A stretch of DNA of 64,000 nucleotides from assembly GCF_036850765.1 (NCBI RefSeq), contig NC_089495.1, positions 122,411,033 through 122,475,032 on the forward strand, in the 5' to 3' direction. The stretch is from Saccopteryx bilineata. Lineage: Eukaryota > Chordata > Mammalia > Chiroptera > Emballonuridae. Positions within the stretch are counted from its first letter, which is position 1, and the number at the start of each line of letters is the position of its first letter. Of the stretch, positions 43,672 to 54,822 are shown in pieces. The notes under the pieces are model-generated. The model had not been told where the DNA came from. It worked only from the letters and a program-made list of their open reading frames with translations, and made no database searches. The position numbers and the translations under genes were made by a program.

Positions 43672-44069
43672 ATGACATACTCAAGTTAAAAATAATTAAC
43701 CAGACCTAATACACATCTATAGAACATTCCACCCAACAACAGAATAATCATTCATTTCAAGCACAGAATAAAACACTCTACAGGATAAAGCCTCAATAAA
43801 TGGAAAAGGACTGAAATCATCCAAAGTATGCTCTGTAAACATAGTGGAACTAAAATAGAAATCAACAACAAAAGGAATTTTGCAAAATTCACAAATATGT
43901 GGAAATCAAACACACTCCTCAATAACCAATGGGTCAAAAAAAAATAACAAGGGAAATGAGAAAATACTGAGATGAATGAAAACAAAAAACAACTGTATAT
44001 TCAACGTTATGGGATGCAGCTAAAGCAGAATTTAGAAAGCTATTTATAGCTGTAAATACCTATATTAAA
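43672..44069 (+). mobile_element. L1 ORF2 fragment
   Basis: In frame from about 43852 it encodes KIEINNKRNFAKFTNMWK and NNQWVK, followed by degraded MNENK...YGMQ. This is the L1 ORF2 segment between endonuclease and reverse transcriptase. Stops and frameshifts are present. It is cut by the SINE-B at 44070 and may continue a few bases after 44407. Confidence 0.85.
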
Positions 44070-44394
44070 CCTGACCAGACAGTGGCGCAGTGGATAGATG
44101 CAGAGGACCCAGGTTCGAGAGCCCGAGGTCGCCAGCTTGAGTGCGAGCTCATCTGGTTTGAGCAAGGCTCACCAGCTTGAGCCCAAGGTCCCTGGCTTGA
44201 GCAAGGGGTTATTCGGTCTGCTGTAGCCCCAACCCCCGTCGTCAAGGCACATATGAGAAAGCAATCAATGAACAATTAAGGTGTTGCAAAGAAAAACTGA
44301 TGACTGATGCTTCTCATCTCTCTTTGTTCCTGTCTGTCTGTCCCTATCGATCCTTCTCTCTGTCTCTGAAAACAGAAACAAAAACAAAATAAAA
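44070..44394 (+). mobile_element. SINE-B inside L1 fragment
   Basis: TSD ACCTATATTAAA (44058-44069, 44395-44406). The head has a deletion between GTGGATAGA and TGCAGAGGACC. Confidence 0.94.
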
Positions 44395-44469
44395 ACCTAT
44401 ATTAAAAGGAAAGATGTACTATAGTTCACTTCAAATTGAGGTGACTATTCTTTTATATATAAAACCCAG

Positions 44470-44850
44470 GCCCTGCCCGGTTGGCTCAGTGGTAGAGCGT
44501 CGGCCTGGCGTGAAGTCCCGGGTTCGATTCCTGGCAAGGGCACACAGGAGAAGCGCCCATCTGCTTCTCCACCCCTCCCCCTCTCCTTCCTCTCTGTCTC
44601 TCTCTTCCCCTCCCGCAGCCAAGGCTCCATTGGAGCAAAGATGGCCCGGGCGCTGGGGATGGCTCCTTGGCCTCTGCCCCAGGCTCTATCTAGAGTGGCT
44701 CTGGTCACAACAGAGCGACGCCCCGGAGGGGCAGAGCGTCAGCCCCTGGTGGGCGTGCCGGGTGGATCCCGGTCTGGCGCATGCGGGATTCTGTCTGACT
44801 GTCTCTCCCAGTTTCTAGCTTCAGAAAAAAAAAAGAAAGAAAAAAAAAAA
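44470..44850 (+). mobile_element. SINE-A
   Basis: GCCCTGCCCGGTTGGCTCAG head with a 4-bp gap before AAGTCCCGGG. A-rich tail runs into the following SINE-D. Confidence 0.92.
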
Positions 44851-44859
44851 CCAAACCCT

Positions 44860-45015
44860 GCCCTGCCTGGATAGCTCAGCTGGTTGGAGCACTGTCCAGA
44901 AGCACAGAAGTTACTGCTTCGAATGCCCAGTCAGGGCACATACAGGAATAGATATTCCTGTCTCTCTGGTATCACCCTTTCTCCCTCTAAAATATGGTAA
45001 ATAAAATAAGCATTA
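44860..45015 (+). mobile_element. SINE-D
   Basis: GCCCTGCCTGGATAGCTCAG, then B box TGCTTCGAATGCCC and TCTAAAATATGG. Repeated ACCCAAACCC flanks. Confidence 0.82.
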
Positions 45016-45085
45016 AAACCCAAACCCAAAAGCAGATAACACAAGAATAACCTTTCATCATGTTACTTGAGAACCTGTAGATGAG

Positions 45086-45119
45086 AAGGTGTAATCTACT
45101 AAAAGGTAGATTACACCTT
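45086..45119. other. Perfect 14-bp inverted repeat
   Basis: AAGGTGTAATCTAC, 6-base spacer TAAAAG, then GTAGATTACACCTT. Its right arm overlaps the TSD of the next SINE. Confidence 0.9.
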
Positions 45120-45122
45120 TTA

Positions 45123-45472
45123 GTCAGGTTTGTAATAGGAAAGGAGTTAGGTGAGAGGAGGGGAAGATAGTGAGGCAGACTCCCACATGTGCCTGGACCA
45201 GGATCCACACCAGGCAACCCGGTCTGGGGTTAATAGCTCTTATCTGCCTCAGCGCCTGAGGCAGATACTCAGACCAACTGAGCTATCCTCAGCTCCAGGA
45301 GCCATGCTCAAACCAAATGAGCCACTGGCTGTGGAGGGGAAGAGGAAGAAAAGGGAGAGAGGAAGGGTGGGAGAAGCAGATGGTTGCTTTCTCCTGTGTG
45401 CCCTGACGGGAACAAACCCAGGATGTCCCTATGCCGGGGTTACGCTCTATACACTGAGCCACCGGCCAGGGC
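45123..45472 (-). mobile_element. SINE-E with intact second A box
   Basis: TSD CACCTTTTA (45114-45122, 45473-45481). The complement of TAGCTCAGTTGGTCTGAG lies at 45268-45285, identical to the motif in 7453-7470. Confidence 0.92.
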
Positions 45473-45631
45473 CACCTTTTACATTTTTTAACAATGAATG
45501 AGACATATATTTGTTTTACTTAATTTCAGAAAAGTTATGTGGGTAACAGGAGGGAGTATGGCCTAACTTCTTTCTTTTACACTTTTCTATTAAATAATTA
45601 TAATAAACGTTTAAAAAGAGTAAAAACATCT

Positions 45632-45814
45632 GATTTATTCATTTTAGAGAGGAGAGAAGGAGAGGGAGATAGAGAGAGACGGAAAGAGAGAGAGTGTGAG
45701 AGAGAGAAGCAGGAAGCATCAATTCCCATATGTGCAGACAAGTGCAGGGCTTTGAACCGGCGACCTTACTGTTCCAGGTTGATGCTTTATCCACTGCGCA
45801 ACCACAGGTCAGGC
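45632..45814 (-). mobile_element. SINE-C
   Basis: Right end GCCTGACCTGTGGTTGCGC (minus). GA-rich tract at 45650-45708. TSD not clear. Confidence 0.88.
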
Positions 45815-46026
45815 AAGACATTTCATTTTTTTAAATGCACAATAGGTAACTAAAACCTACTAATAACTTCAAATCTTTATTCCTGCCTCTTAATCTCATT
45901 TTTCAAAGCCAAACATTTTAAAGTTCATAATAAAACGGACGCTTTACTAGAATTAAACATGGACACAAGACAAGAAAGAAGAAATGGATAATTAAATCTC
46001 TGAAAAACTGCTACTTGGCTGCATTA

Positions 46027-46385
46027 GTTTTTTTGTTTTTGTTTTTTTTAATTTACTGAGAGGTCGGGAAGCAGAGACAGACTCCCACATGCACCCCAAA
46101 CTGGGATCCACCTGGCATGCCCACTAGGGGGCAATGCTCTGCCCATCTGGGGCCCTAACAGAGCAGTCAGAGCCATTTTATAGCACCTGAGGCAGAGACC
46201 ATGGAGCCATCCTCAGCGCCTGGGGCCAACTTGCTCCAATGGAGCCTTGGCTGCGGGAGAGGAGGAGAAAAGAGAGAGAAGGAAAAGCAGATGGGTACTT
46301 CTCCTGTGTCCCGACTGGGAATCGAACCTGGGACATCTACACGCTGGGCTGACACTGATGCTCTAGCATTGATCCAACCAGCCAG
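46027..46385 (-). mobile_element. SINE-E with TSD
   Basis: TSD GGCTGCATTA (46017-46026, 46386-46395). B box GGTTCGATTCCC intact. Confidence 0.92.
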
Positions 46386-46456
46386 GGCTGCATTATTAAT
46401 TTTCATCCAGTTTGGAAACTGACCTCAAGCAAAACTAAATGTATAAGAAAGCACAT

Positions 46457-46823
46457 GCCTGACCAGGCGGTGGCACAGTGGATAGAGCGTCGACTGGGAT
46501 GCGGAAGACCCAGGTTCGAGACCCCGAGGTCACCAGCTTGAGCGCGGGCTCATCTGGTTTGAGCAAAAGCCCACCAGCTTGAACCCAAGGTCACTGGCTC
46601 CAGCAAGGGGTTACTCGGTCTGCTGAAGGCCCGCGGTCAAGGCACATATGAGAAAGCAATCAATGAACAACTAAGGTGTTGCAAGGTGCAATGAAAAACT
46701 AATGATTGATGCTTCTCATCTCTCTCCGTTCCTGTCTGTCTGTCCCTGTCTATCCCTCTCTCTGGCTCACTCTCTGTCTCTGCAAGAAATAAATAAATAA
46801 ATAAAATTAAAAAAAAAAAAAAA
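46457..46823 (+). mobile_element. SINE-B
   Basis: GCCTGACCAGGCGGTGGCAC head. AGAAAGCACAT / AGAAAGCATGT flanks. AAAT-rich then poly(A) tail. Confidence 0.94.
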
Positions 46824-47048
46824 AGAAAGCATGTAACATTACTTCCAGATCTAGTGCAGGGAAAAGAGATGCTAGATATGATTAGATATCTGGGTAGCAA
46901 GACCAGTTTTAGGGCCAATCTGTTTATTCATAAGGAAAAGCCTTGAGCATGTTTCTAGTTTACTGTCATATATTATACATTTTACTTAAAGCCTATGTAA
47001 TAGCTCTACACAATGTAAAGGATGCTGGTGCCTTCTGCACCAGGAAAT

Positions 47049-47377
47049 CTTTTTTTTTTTTTTGGCAAAGACAGAGAGTCAGAGAGAGAGACAGGGACAG
47101 ACAGGAACGGAGAGAGATGAGAAACATCAATTCTTCATTGCAGCTTTCTTTGTGGCTCCTTAGTCATTCATTGATTGATTTCTCCTATGTGCCTTGACTG
47201 GGGGGCTACAACAGACTGAGTGACCCCTTGCTCAAGCCAGCGACCTTGGGCTCAAGCTGGTGAGCCTTGCTCAAACCAGATGAGCCCGTGCTCAAGCTGG
47301 CGACCTCGGGGTCTCGAACCTGGGACTTCCACATCCCAGTCTGACACTCTATCTACTGCGCTACCGCCTGGTCAGGC
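47049..47377 (-). mobile_element. SINE-B
   Basis: Right end GCCTGACCAGGCGGTAGCGC (minus). B box GGTTCGAGACCCC. A small GCTTTCTTTGTG insertion sits in the 3' part. Confidence 0.92.
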
Positions 47378-48177
47378 TTAATATAAAACTAAAATGTTCC
47401 ATGAAGCTGTACAGTGATTTTTTTCCTTGTAAGAAACCTAAATAGGCCTTAAACTTTTTGTTAATTTATAAGCTGGCACCTGGAAAACTACTGTAATGCT
47501 TTTGTGTTTTTTTTTTTATTGCTCCTGATTACAAAACTACTATATGCTTGTAAAAACATCCATTATAGAAATATATGCTGTAGAAAGTAAAAGTTCACCA
47601 TAACCCCAACATCCAGAGAAAATCGTCACCAAAATGAGTTTTCTTTTTTCTTTATTTTGCAATACATGTCAAATGAGGATGTTTCAGTAAGTCATTCTAC
47701 CTTTTTCTTAAAAGCTCTCACCAGACCCCTTGGCTCTAAAATTTTAACATTTGCAGCATCAACTAAACAACGCCTGGTTTGTCTGTCTTCCCACCTTTTC
47801 CAAACACAAGTAAGGATGGAGGATCTCCCTCTAGAAGGGATTCATTTACCCAAAAAGGTATAACTGAATTAAAACTACATCTATAAATACAAACCAAATT
47901 TCTCAGCTATCAAAATTAGTTAATGTAACTTGACACAGCTATATAAGCAAATTAATCACTTGAAGGAATAGCATAAAGTAAAATGTGCCTCAGAAAAACG
48001 ATGTGCTGTTATCAAGTTTCTTAGATGTCAAGTAAAGAGATTTGATCATTTCACAAATTAGGTTACACAGTCCTATAAAACACGGTCAAACTGTGAAATA
48101 ATGTTCAATGTTAAAGTTGATTAGAGAATGAAGCAAAATTAGCTGTGCTATCATTATGTTTTCTGACTATGGTTTAT
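47378..48177. other. Anonymous intron sequence
   Basis: The 47510-47640 stretch resembles a degraded interspersed repeat that I cannot name. No exon seen. Confidence 0.45.
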
Positions 48178-48188
48178 GGACCATTATC

Positions 48189-48579
48189 TTTTTTTTTTTT
48201 TTTCCTGAAGCTGGAAACGGGGAGAGACAGTCAGACAGACTCCCGCATGCGCCCGACCGGATTTCACCCGGCACGCCCACCAGGAGCGAAGCTCTGCCCA
48301 CCAGGGGACGATGCTCTGCCCATCCTGGGCGTCGCCATATTGCGACCAGAGCCACTCTAGCGCCTGAGGCAGAGGCCACAGAGCCATCCCCAGCGCCCGG
48401 GCCATCTTTGCTCTAATGGAGCCTTGGCTGCGGGAGGGGAAGAGAGAGACAGAGAGGAAAGTGCGGCGGAGGGGTGGAGAAGCAAATGGGCGCTTCTCCT
48501 GTGTGCCCTGGCCGGGAATCGAACCCGGGTCCTCCGCACGCTAGGCCGACGCTCTACTGCTGAGCCAACTGGCCAGGGC
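48189..48579 (-). mobile_element. SINE-A, young
   Basis: TSD GGACCATTATC (48178-48188, 48580-48590). Carries the CTAGGCCGACG (minus CGTCGGCCTAG) signature of the young set. Confidence 0.96.
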
Positions 48580-48594
48580 GGACCATTATCATTT

Positions 48595-48756
48595 TTTAAA
48601 AAGTTTTTTTATTAATTAATTTTAGGTGGGGTGGGGAGAGAGACAGGGAGTGAGATACATTCATATGTGCCTTGACCAGGCAAATTCAGGGTTTTGAACC
48701 AGCGATCTCACATTCCAGGTCAACTCTATGCACTGTACCACCACAGTCAGGCTGGG
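48595..48756 (-). mobile_element. SINE-C at the same target site
   Basis: TSD CCATTATCATTT (48583-48594, 48757-48768) overlaps that of the adjacent SINE-A. The target is now present three times. Confidence 0.92.
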
Positions 48757-48879
48757 CCATTATCATTTAACTTGATCTCAAGTAGGTAATCTGTTCAGTG
48801 CTTTTGGATAGTAAAGCAACATATACATCAAAAACCTCCTTTGAGATTATGAACTAAAGCATTAATAGAAACAAGCTAA

Positions 48880-49144
48880 CCTGATCACGCAGTGGCGCAG
48901 TGGATGAGGCATTAGACTGGGATGCAGAAGACCCAGGTTCGAAACCCCAAGGTCACTGGATTTAGCCCAAAGGTCACTGGCTAGAGCAACGGGTCACTTG
49001 TTCTGCTGTAGCCCCCAGGCACATATGAGAAAGCAATCAATGAACTTATAAAGTGCCTCAACAAAGAATTGATGCTTCTCATCTCTTTTTCTGTCTGTCC
49101 CTCTGTTTCTCCCTGTCTCTGTCAAAAAAAAACAACAAACAAAA
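48880..49144 (+). mobile_element. SINE-B, shortened
   Basis: CCTGATCACGCAGTGGCGC head. TSD AAACAAGCTAA (48869-48879, 49145-49155). Lacks part of the GGCTTGAGC body. Confidence 0.92.
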
Positions 49145-49220
49145 AAACAAGCTAAATATCCAGCAACAGGGAACTAATTAAGTCAATAATAGATCAACTT
49201 TAAAAATATTTTAAAATATT

Positions 49221-49555
49221 GCCTGACCAGGGGGTGGCGCAGTGGATAGAGTGTTGGACTGGGATGTGGAAGGACCCAGGTTCGAGACCCCGAGGTCACC
49301 AGCTTGAGCGCAGGCTCATCTGGCTTGAGCAAAAAGCTCACCAGCTTTGACCCAGGGTCGCTGGCTCCAGCAAGGGGTTACTCAGTCCACTGAAGGCCCG
49401 CAGTCAAGGCACATATGAGAAAGCAATCAATAAACAACTAAGGAGTCGCAATGCGCAACAAAAAAACTAATGATTGATGCTTCTCATCTCTGTTCCTGTC
49501 TGTCTATCCCTTTCTCTGACTCTCTCTTGTCTCTGTAAAAAAAAAAAAAAAAAAA
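49221..49555 (+). mobile_element. SINE-B with TSD
   Basis: TSD TTAAAATATT (49211-49220, 49556-49565). Complete body. Confidence 0.95.
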
Positions 49556-49565
49556 TTAAAATATT

Positions 49566-49801
49566 AAATCACTAGAAATAATTAGTAAAACTAAGATGGA
49601 AAATGGTAACGTATGTTATATTTTAAGTCCACTATAAATAGAGCATTATAAAAATGTGTGTATAATGATAAAGTCTAGATGAGATTTGAAATAGAAAAAA
49701 TATTGGATTGAAAGGCTTATACAGAATTCCAAATTTGCTGGGATTTTTTTCTATTAGTGTATGTTAAAGCAATTTTAAATGTTAAAATAAAATGGGCCCT
49801 G
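49566..49801. other. Anonymous intron sequence
   Basis: Nothing recognised. Confidence 0.5.
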
Positions 49802-50198
49802 GCCCTGGCCGGTTGGCTCAGTGGTAGAGCATCGGCCTGGTGCGCAGAAGTCCCAGGTTTGAATCCCGGCCAGGGCACACAGGAGAAGCGCCCATCTGCT
49901 TCTCCACCCCTCCCCCCTCTTTCCTCTCTGTCTCTCTCTTCCCCTCCTGCAGCCAAGGCTCCACTGGAGCAAAGATGGCCCGGGCGCTGGAGATGGCTCC
50001 TCGGCTTCTGCCCCAGGCGCTAGAGTGGCTCTGGTCACGGCAGAGCGATGCCCCGGAGGGGCAGAGCATCGCCCCCTGGTGGGCAGAGTGTCGCCCCCCT
50101 GGTGGGCGTGCCGGGTGGATCCCGGTCGGGTGCATGCGGGAGTCTGTCCGACTGTCTCTCCCCGTTTCCGGCTTCAGAAAAATACAGAAAAAAAAAAA
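49802..50198 (+). mobile_element. SINE-A
   Basis: GCCCTGGCCCTGGCCGG, with the first hexamer duplicated, then a normal head. Two GGGCAGAGC modules. It joins the following SINE-E directly. Confidence 0.93.
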
Positions 50199-50202
50199 GG
50201 GG

Positions 50203-50825
50203 GCCCTGACTGGTTGGCTCAGTGGATACAACATCAGTCTGGTATATGAACATCATGGGTTCGATTCCCGGTCAGGGCACACAAGAGAAGCAACCATCTG
50301 CTTCTCTTCCCCTCCCTCTCCCCTTTCTATCCCTCTTCCCCTCCCACAGCCAGTGGCTCAATGGTCTAGAGCAGTGGTAGTCAACCTGGTCCCTACCGCC
50401 CTCTAGTGGGTGTTCCAGCTTTCATGGTGGATGGTAGCGGAGCAACCAAAGTATAAATAAAAAGATAAATTTAACTATAGTAAGTTGTTTTATAAAGATT
50501 TATTCTGCCAAACTTAGCGAAAATTCGACATAAAGTACTTGGTAAGTAATTATTATTATATGCTTTAACTTGCTGTAACTCTGCTTTATAAATTTTATAG
50601 AGTAAAGTTACTTCCCTAGTTTATAAATCACCATTACTATGGAACCGGTGGGTGGTTAGAAAATTTTACTACTAACAGAGATACAAAAGTAGGCGGTAGG
50701 TATAAAAAGGTTGACTACCCCTGGGTTAGAGCATCAGCCCCAGACAGGGCTTGCTGGGTGGATCCTAGTTACCTGGGTCAGGGCGCATGCGGGAGTCTAT
50801 CTCCCCTCCTCTCACTTTAAAAAAA
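50203..50825 (+). mobile_element. SINE-E interrupted by a hAT
   Basis: GCCCTGACTGGTTGGCTCAG head, B box GGTTCGATTCCCGG. It resumes after the hAT with TTAGAGCATCAGCCCCAGAC and ends TCTCACTTTAAAAAAA. Confidence 0.87.
50372..50723. mobile_element. hAT MITE, CAGTGGTAGTCAACCT family, copy 1
   Basis: Ends CAGTGGTAGTCAACCT and AGGTTGACTACCCCTG. TSD GTCTAGAG / GGTTAGAG (6 of 8). 352 bp, non-coding. Contains an imperfect version of the palindrome in copy 2. Confidence 0.92.
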
Positions 50826-50830
50826 AATAC

Positions 50831-51298
50831 ATAAACAAACAAACATTAACCACTTATTTAAATACAACTTTATTGTTTTAATAAAACTGATAAAGTTATA
50901 CAAGAGTACCCTCCCCCCAAAAGAGTAAAAATAAACTGAAATCCAGCCTCCTGGAGATATCTTTTAGAGGACTATTCAGAAAAACGTCTATGTATTTAAT
51001 AAGCAAACAGAAATAGACAGCAATTTTCTCTAAGTGGGCTTTCTCTCTAGTTTCACCTCTGAGTATGAAAAGGCCCTACAGGGTAGTAAAGAAGATGGAA
51101 TCTGGACTCAAAGTGGCCAGGATCTGAATCCTAACATTTGAACCTGGGCAAGTTACTTAGCCTAAACCTTAAGTTCCTGATCAGTAAAATGGGGATAATA
51201 GTATCTGTCACCACAGGATTACTGTGAGGATTAAAAGGGAATGCAAGTGAAATACTTAGTTTAGTGCAAGGATGCACTAAGGATTCAATATACTAGCG
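50831..51298 (+). mobile_element. MIR (51085-51265) in anonymous intron
   Basis: AGTTACTTAGCCTAAACC and AAAATGGGGATAATAGTA are the MIR core in sense. The remainder is not recognised. Confidence 0.75.
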
Positions 51299-51310
51299 AC
51301 ATGGTTACTT

Positions 51311-51697
51311 TTTTTTTTTTTTTCTGAAGCTGGAAACGGGGAGAGACAGTCAGACAGACTCCCGCATGCGCCCGACCGGGATCCACCCGGCATGCCCACC
51401 AGGGGCAACGCTCTGCCCACCAGGGGGCGATGCTCTGCCCATCCTGGGCATCGCTATGTCGCGACCAGAGCCACTCTAGCGCCTGAGACAGAGGCCACAG
51501 AGCCATCCCCAGCGCCGGGCCATCTTTGCTCCAATGGAGCCTTAGCTGCAGGAGGGGAAGAGAGAGACAGAGAGGAAGGAGAGAGGGAGGGGTGGAGAAG
51601 CAGATGGGCGCCTCTCCTGTGTGCCCTGGCCGGGAATCGAACCCGGGACTTCTGCACACCAGGCTGACGCTCTACCACTGAGCCAACCGGCCAGGGC
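51311..51697 (-). mobile_element. SINE-A with TSD
   Basis: TSD ACATGGTTACTTTTTT begins at 51299 and 51699. Right end GCCCTGGCCGGTTGGCTCAG (minus). Confidence 0.95.
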
Positions 51698-51714
51698 TAC
51701 ATGGTTACTTTTTT

Positions 51715-51911
51715 TTTTTAATTTTTTTATTTATTCATTTTTAGAGAGGAGAGAGAGCGAGGGGGAGAGAGAGACAGAGAGAGAGAAGAGGGGAGGAGCT
51801 GGAAGCATCAACTCCCATATGTGCCTTGACCAGGCAAGCCCAGGGTTTCGAACCGGTGACCTCAGCATTTCCAGGTTGATGCTTTATCCACTGTGCCACC
51901 ACAGGTCAGGC
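51715..51911 (-). mobile_element. SINE-C at the same target site
   Basis: CATGGTTACTTTTTT recurs at 51913-51927, the third copy of the target. GA-rich tract at 51748-51800. Confidence 0.94.
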
Positions 51912-51927
51912 TCATGGTTACTTTTTT

Positions 51928-52377
51928 AAAAATGGTCCATTTAACACTTCTCTGTTCAAGTGTAGATATTGTGTTGATATAAACTTACATCAACATTAAT
52001 ACCTTCACAGTATTCTATTCTAAAATACTATATAATTCGTTTATGTAGTCACCTACTGATTGACTGCTTAAGGTATTTTTTTTTCCTAATATGGTTATAG
52101 ACTCGAAGATGCCCTTTATACACACTTTATCATCTTTAAAATGCACCTACCAAATTATCTTATTTTATAATTGAATTAAAAATTTTTCTTCTCCTGCATC
52201 CACTGATAGACCTTGAACAATCTGATGTGGTTCTTTTGGTTTGCACAAGGGTGTGAAAGAAAGAATCCCTGCGCTTTCTGTCTGTCTTCGTGGCAGCCCA
52301 GATTGAATAGGGGACTACATCTGCAGCAAAAAAAAATTTCTTCTCTAGGTGGCACATAGATTCATTGAAATAAACAT
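51928..52377. other. Anonymous intron sequence
   Basis: Nothing recognised. Confidence 0.5.
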
Positions 52378-52387
52378 CCTATGTCTA

Positions 52388-52722
52388 TTTTGTGTGTGTG
52401 TGTGTGTTTGTGTGTATGTGTGTGTCAGAGACAGAGAGAGGGACAGATAGGGACAGACAGAGGAAGGGGGAGAGATGAAAAGCATCAATTCTTCGTTGTG
52501 GCACCTTAGTTGTTCATTAATTGCTTTCTCATATGTGCCTTGACCGGGGGGCTACAGCAGACCAAATAACCCCTTGCTCAAGCAGCGACCTTGGGCTCAA
52601 GCTGATGAGCCATGCTCAAACCAGATGAGCCCGCACTCAAGCTGGCGACCTCAGGGTTTCGAACCTGGGTCCTCCACATCCCAGTCCGATGCTCTATCTA
52701 CTGCGCCACCTCCTGGTTAGGC
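52388..52722 (-). mobile_element. SINE-B with (CA)n tail
   Basis: TSD CCTATGTCTA (52378-52387, 52723-52732). The tail is a (TG)n microsatellite at 52391-52426 (CA on the SINE strand). Confidence 0.94.
52391..52426. repeat. (TG)n microsatellite at SINE tail
   Basis: TG repeats with TTTG and TATG interruptions. Confidence 0.93.
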
Positions 52723-52732
52723 CCTATGTCTA

Positions 52733-53967
52733 AATTTTTTAAAATGTGAGAATATTTTTAGGATTGTTAAAAGTGGAATTGCTGGGTCATTTTATATTCT
52801 GGTACATATCAACAAGCCGCCATTCAGAAAGACTTTATTGGTACAAATATCCACTGGCAGGTGAAAATACTTATTTCTCCACTACGTAGCCAACAGAGGG
52901 TAGGAGTTAATGTTTATCATCTTTGCTAATGACATGCAAAATGATCTTGTTTTTTCATTTCTTTCATCAATGAAGTTAATTTACTTTAGATAGGTTGTCC
53001 AATAAGTCCCTTAGTAGAAGCTGTTGCTTTGCCTGGCAGTTGAGCAAAGTAGGACAGCAGATACCTTACATTTCCATGTTACTCATCCTGACAGTTACCA
53101 TACTGTTGAGGGAGTATGTAGCCAGACCTGACCTCAAACCCCAACTCTACCACTTACTAGATGTGTGAACCAGAACAGGTTACCTAACTTCTGAGCCTGT
53201 TTCTGCAGCCATAACATGGGACTAATAACACCAACCTTTTAGTGCCCCAATTTGAAATAATGAATAATTTCATGGCATCTAGTAAATGTTCCATAAATGG
53301 TGGCTATTCATAAATGACTTCAACTATCATGGCTCACATAGGTGAAACCTGAAAAATCCCAAAGGAACATTGCATTTCCTAACTCATTTCTTCCTCTCAA
53401 CAGGGATGACTGATCTTTAGCCAGTCTCCCAAAAGGAGTCTTGTATAGGAACTGAAAGTTCATTCATTCTTACTACCTACCGGTATTTGGAAACAGTCCA
53501 TCCAGGAGAATAAATGAATACAATGAAAGGTAAACAAATTACCTGCTATAAGAGAACTCAAACAGTTCTCATTCTCAAAAAAGGAAATGCAATATTCTGG
53601 GTTTAGTCAACAAGAGTGATAAGAATTCTTATCAACAGGCAAAGAAATGCTTCTATAAAACATATTGACACTGGGACTTCAAAATAGTGAAAAAATAATA
53701 ATAAACTGTCCTAACCACTAATTATTTTTAGGCTTGATAATTTAAACATCTGAAATAGACTTGTGTTCCAAAATTCAGCTGTTGTGAAAACTGTAATCAA
53801 TCAAATCCTATTTCTCAGAAGCATCCTTAATGGGTATTCTTTTCTCAGTTACACAGATTTATTCAAATGTTCTCAGCTAACAGGCAAAAATCCCATAGCT
53901 TTTCCTTTCAGCCTCTCTCAAACCACCACTCTTCTTCATTCCTAGTCTCCAGCATCTATGCAGGAAC
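52733..53967 (+). mobile_element. Intron with L1M-like and MIR relics
   Basis: 52780-52930 (GTGGAATTGCTGGGTCATTT) resembles an old L1M-type sequence. 53115-53330 (CTACCACTTACTAGATGTGTG) is sense MIR. The rest is anonymous. Confidence 0.6.
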
Positions 53968-54365
53968 TTATCTAGGTGGTGGCACAGTGGACAGAGTGTC
54001 AACCTGGGATGCTGAGGTCCCAGGTTCAAAATGCCAAGGTCGCTACTTAAGCACAGGCTCATCTGGCTTGAGTATAAGCTCACCACCAGCTTGAGCACAG
54101 GGTTACTGGTTAGAGCATGGGATCATCAACAAGATCCCGTGGTTAGCTGGTGGCTTGAGCCCAAAGGTCGCTGGCTTAAAGCCCAAGGTCGCTGGCTTGA
54201 GCAAGGGGTCACTGGCTCAGGTGGAAGCCCCTACTGTCTCCATCAAGGCTATCAATGAGAAGCTATCAATGAACAATGAAAGTGCCACAACCATGAGTTG
54301 ATGTTTCTCATCTTTCTCCCTTCAACCCTCAAAAACAAAGAAACAAACAAACAAACAAATAAAAA
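53968..54365 (+). mobile_element. SINE-B', expanded body
   Basis: GGTGGTGGCACAGTGGACAG head. GGCTTGAGC / AAGGTCGCTGGCTT modules are repeated at least five times, so it is longer than other copies. AAAC-rich tail. Confidence 0.85.
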
Positions 54366-54369
54366 ACCT

Positions 54370-54795
54370 GGTTATTGAAACCTTCCAGGCTGGGACTCCA
54401 GTCTTATCTCCCTGCAACCCATTATACACACAGAACACTTTCGTTATCAGCTAAAAACCTTGAGAGGCTTCTTAAGGACAAGATCGAACTCTTCTTGAGT
54501 TTTTCTTATTTGACTCCAATTCTACTTTATTTTCCACTATGTCACTCAGTCTAAAACCTTATTCTATCATTCCTATCTCACACACAAGTCCAGTCCTCCC
54601 CCACCCCACCCTTTTCTTCACCTAGTCCTGTCCTAGTTACCTCACAAGGTCCAGTTCAAGTGACCCTTCTTCCTCACAGGTTACACTGACACCAGCTCTT
54701 ACCAATCCCATCCTTTCCCAGTCACTCTGGCAGTTACACAGTGTAACACAACTTTGGCATTCCATTAAATATCAGTTCGCTGCTAAGTACTAAGT
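54370..54795 (+). mobile_element. L2 LINE fragment
   Basis: CACAAGGTCCAGTTCAAGTG, CCTTCTTCCTCACAGG and a C/T-rich flow resemble the L2 3' coding end. Boundaries are approximate. Confidence 0.55.
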
Positions 54796-54822
54796 TTGTG
54801 ATCTTGCAGAGATCATTTAACC

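Noticed and set aside
48141..49560. Regularly spaced repeats as a CRISPR-like or satellite array
   Set aside because: The repeats are dispersed SINEs in mixed orientations with separate TSDs.
49840..50406. 188-codon open frame, longest in the window
   Set aside because: It runs through SINE-A, SINE-E and the start of a hAT element, so it is a composite of repeats.
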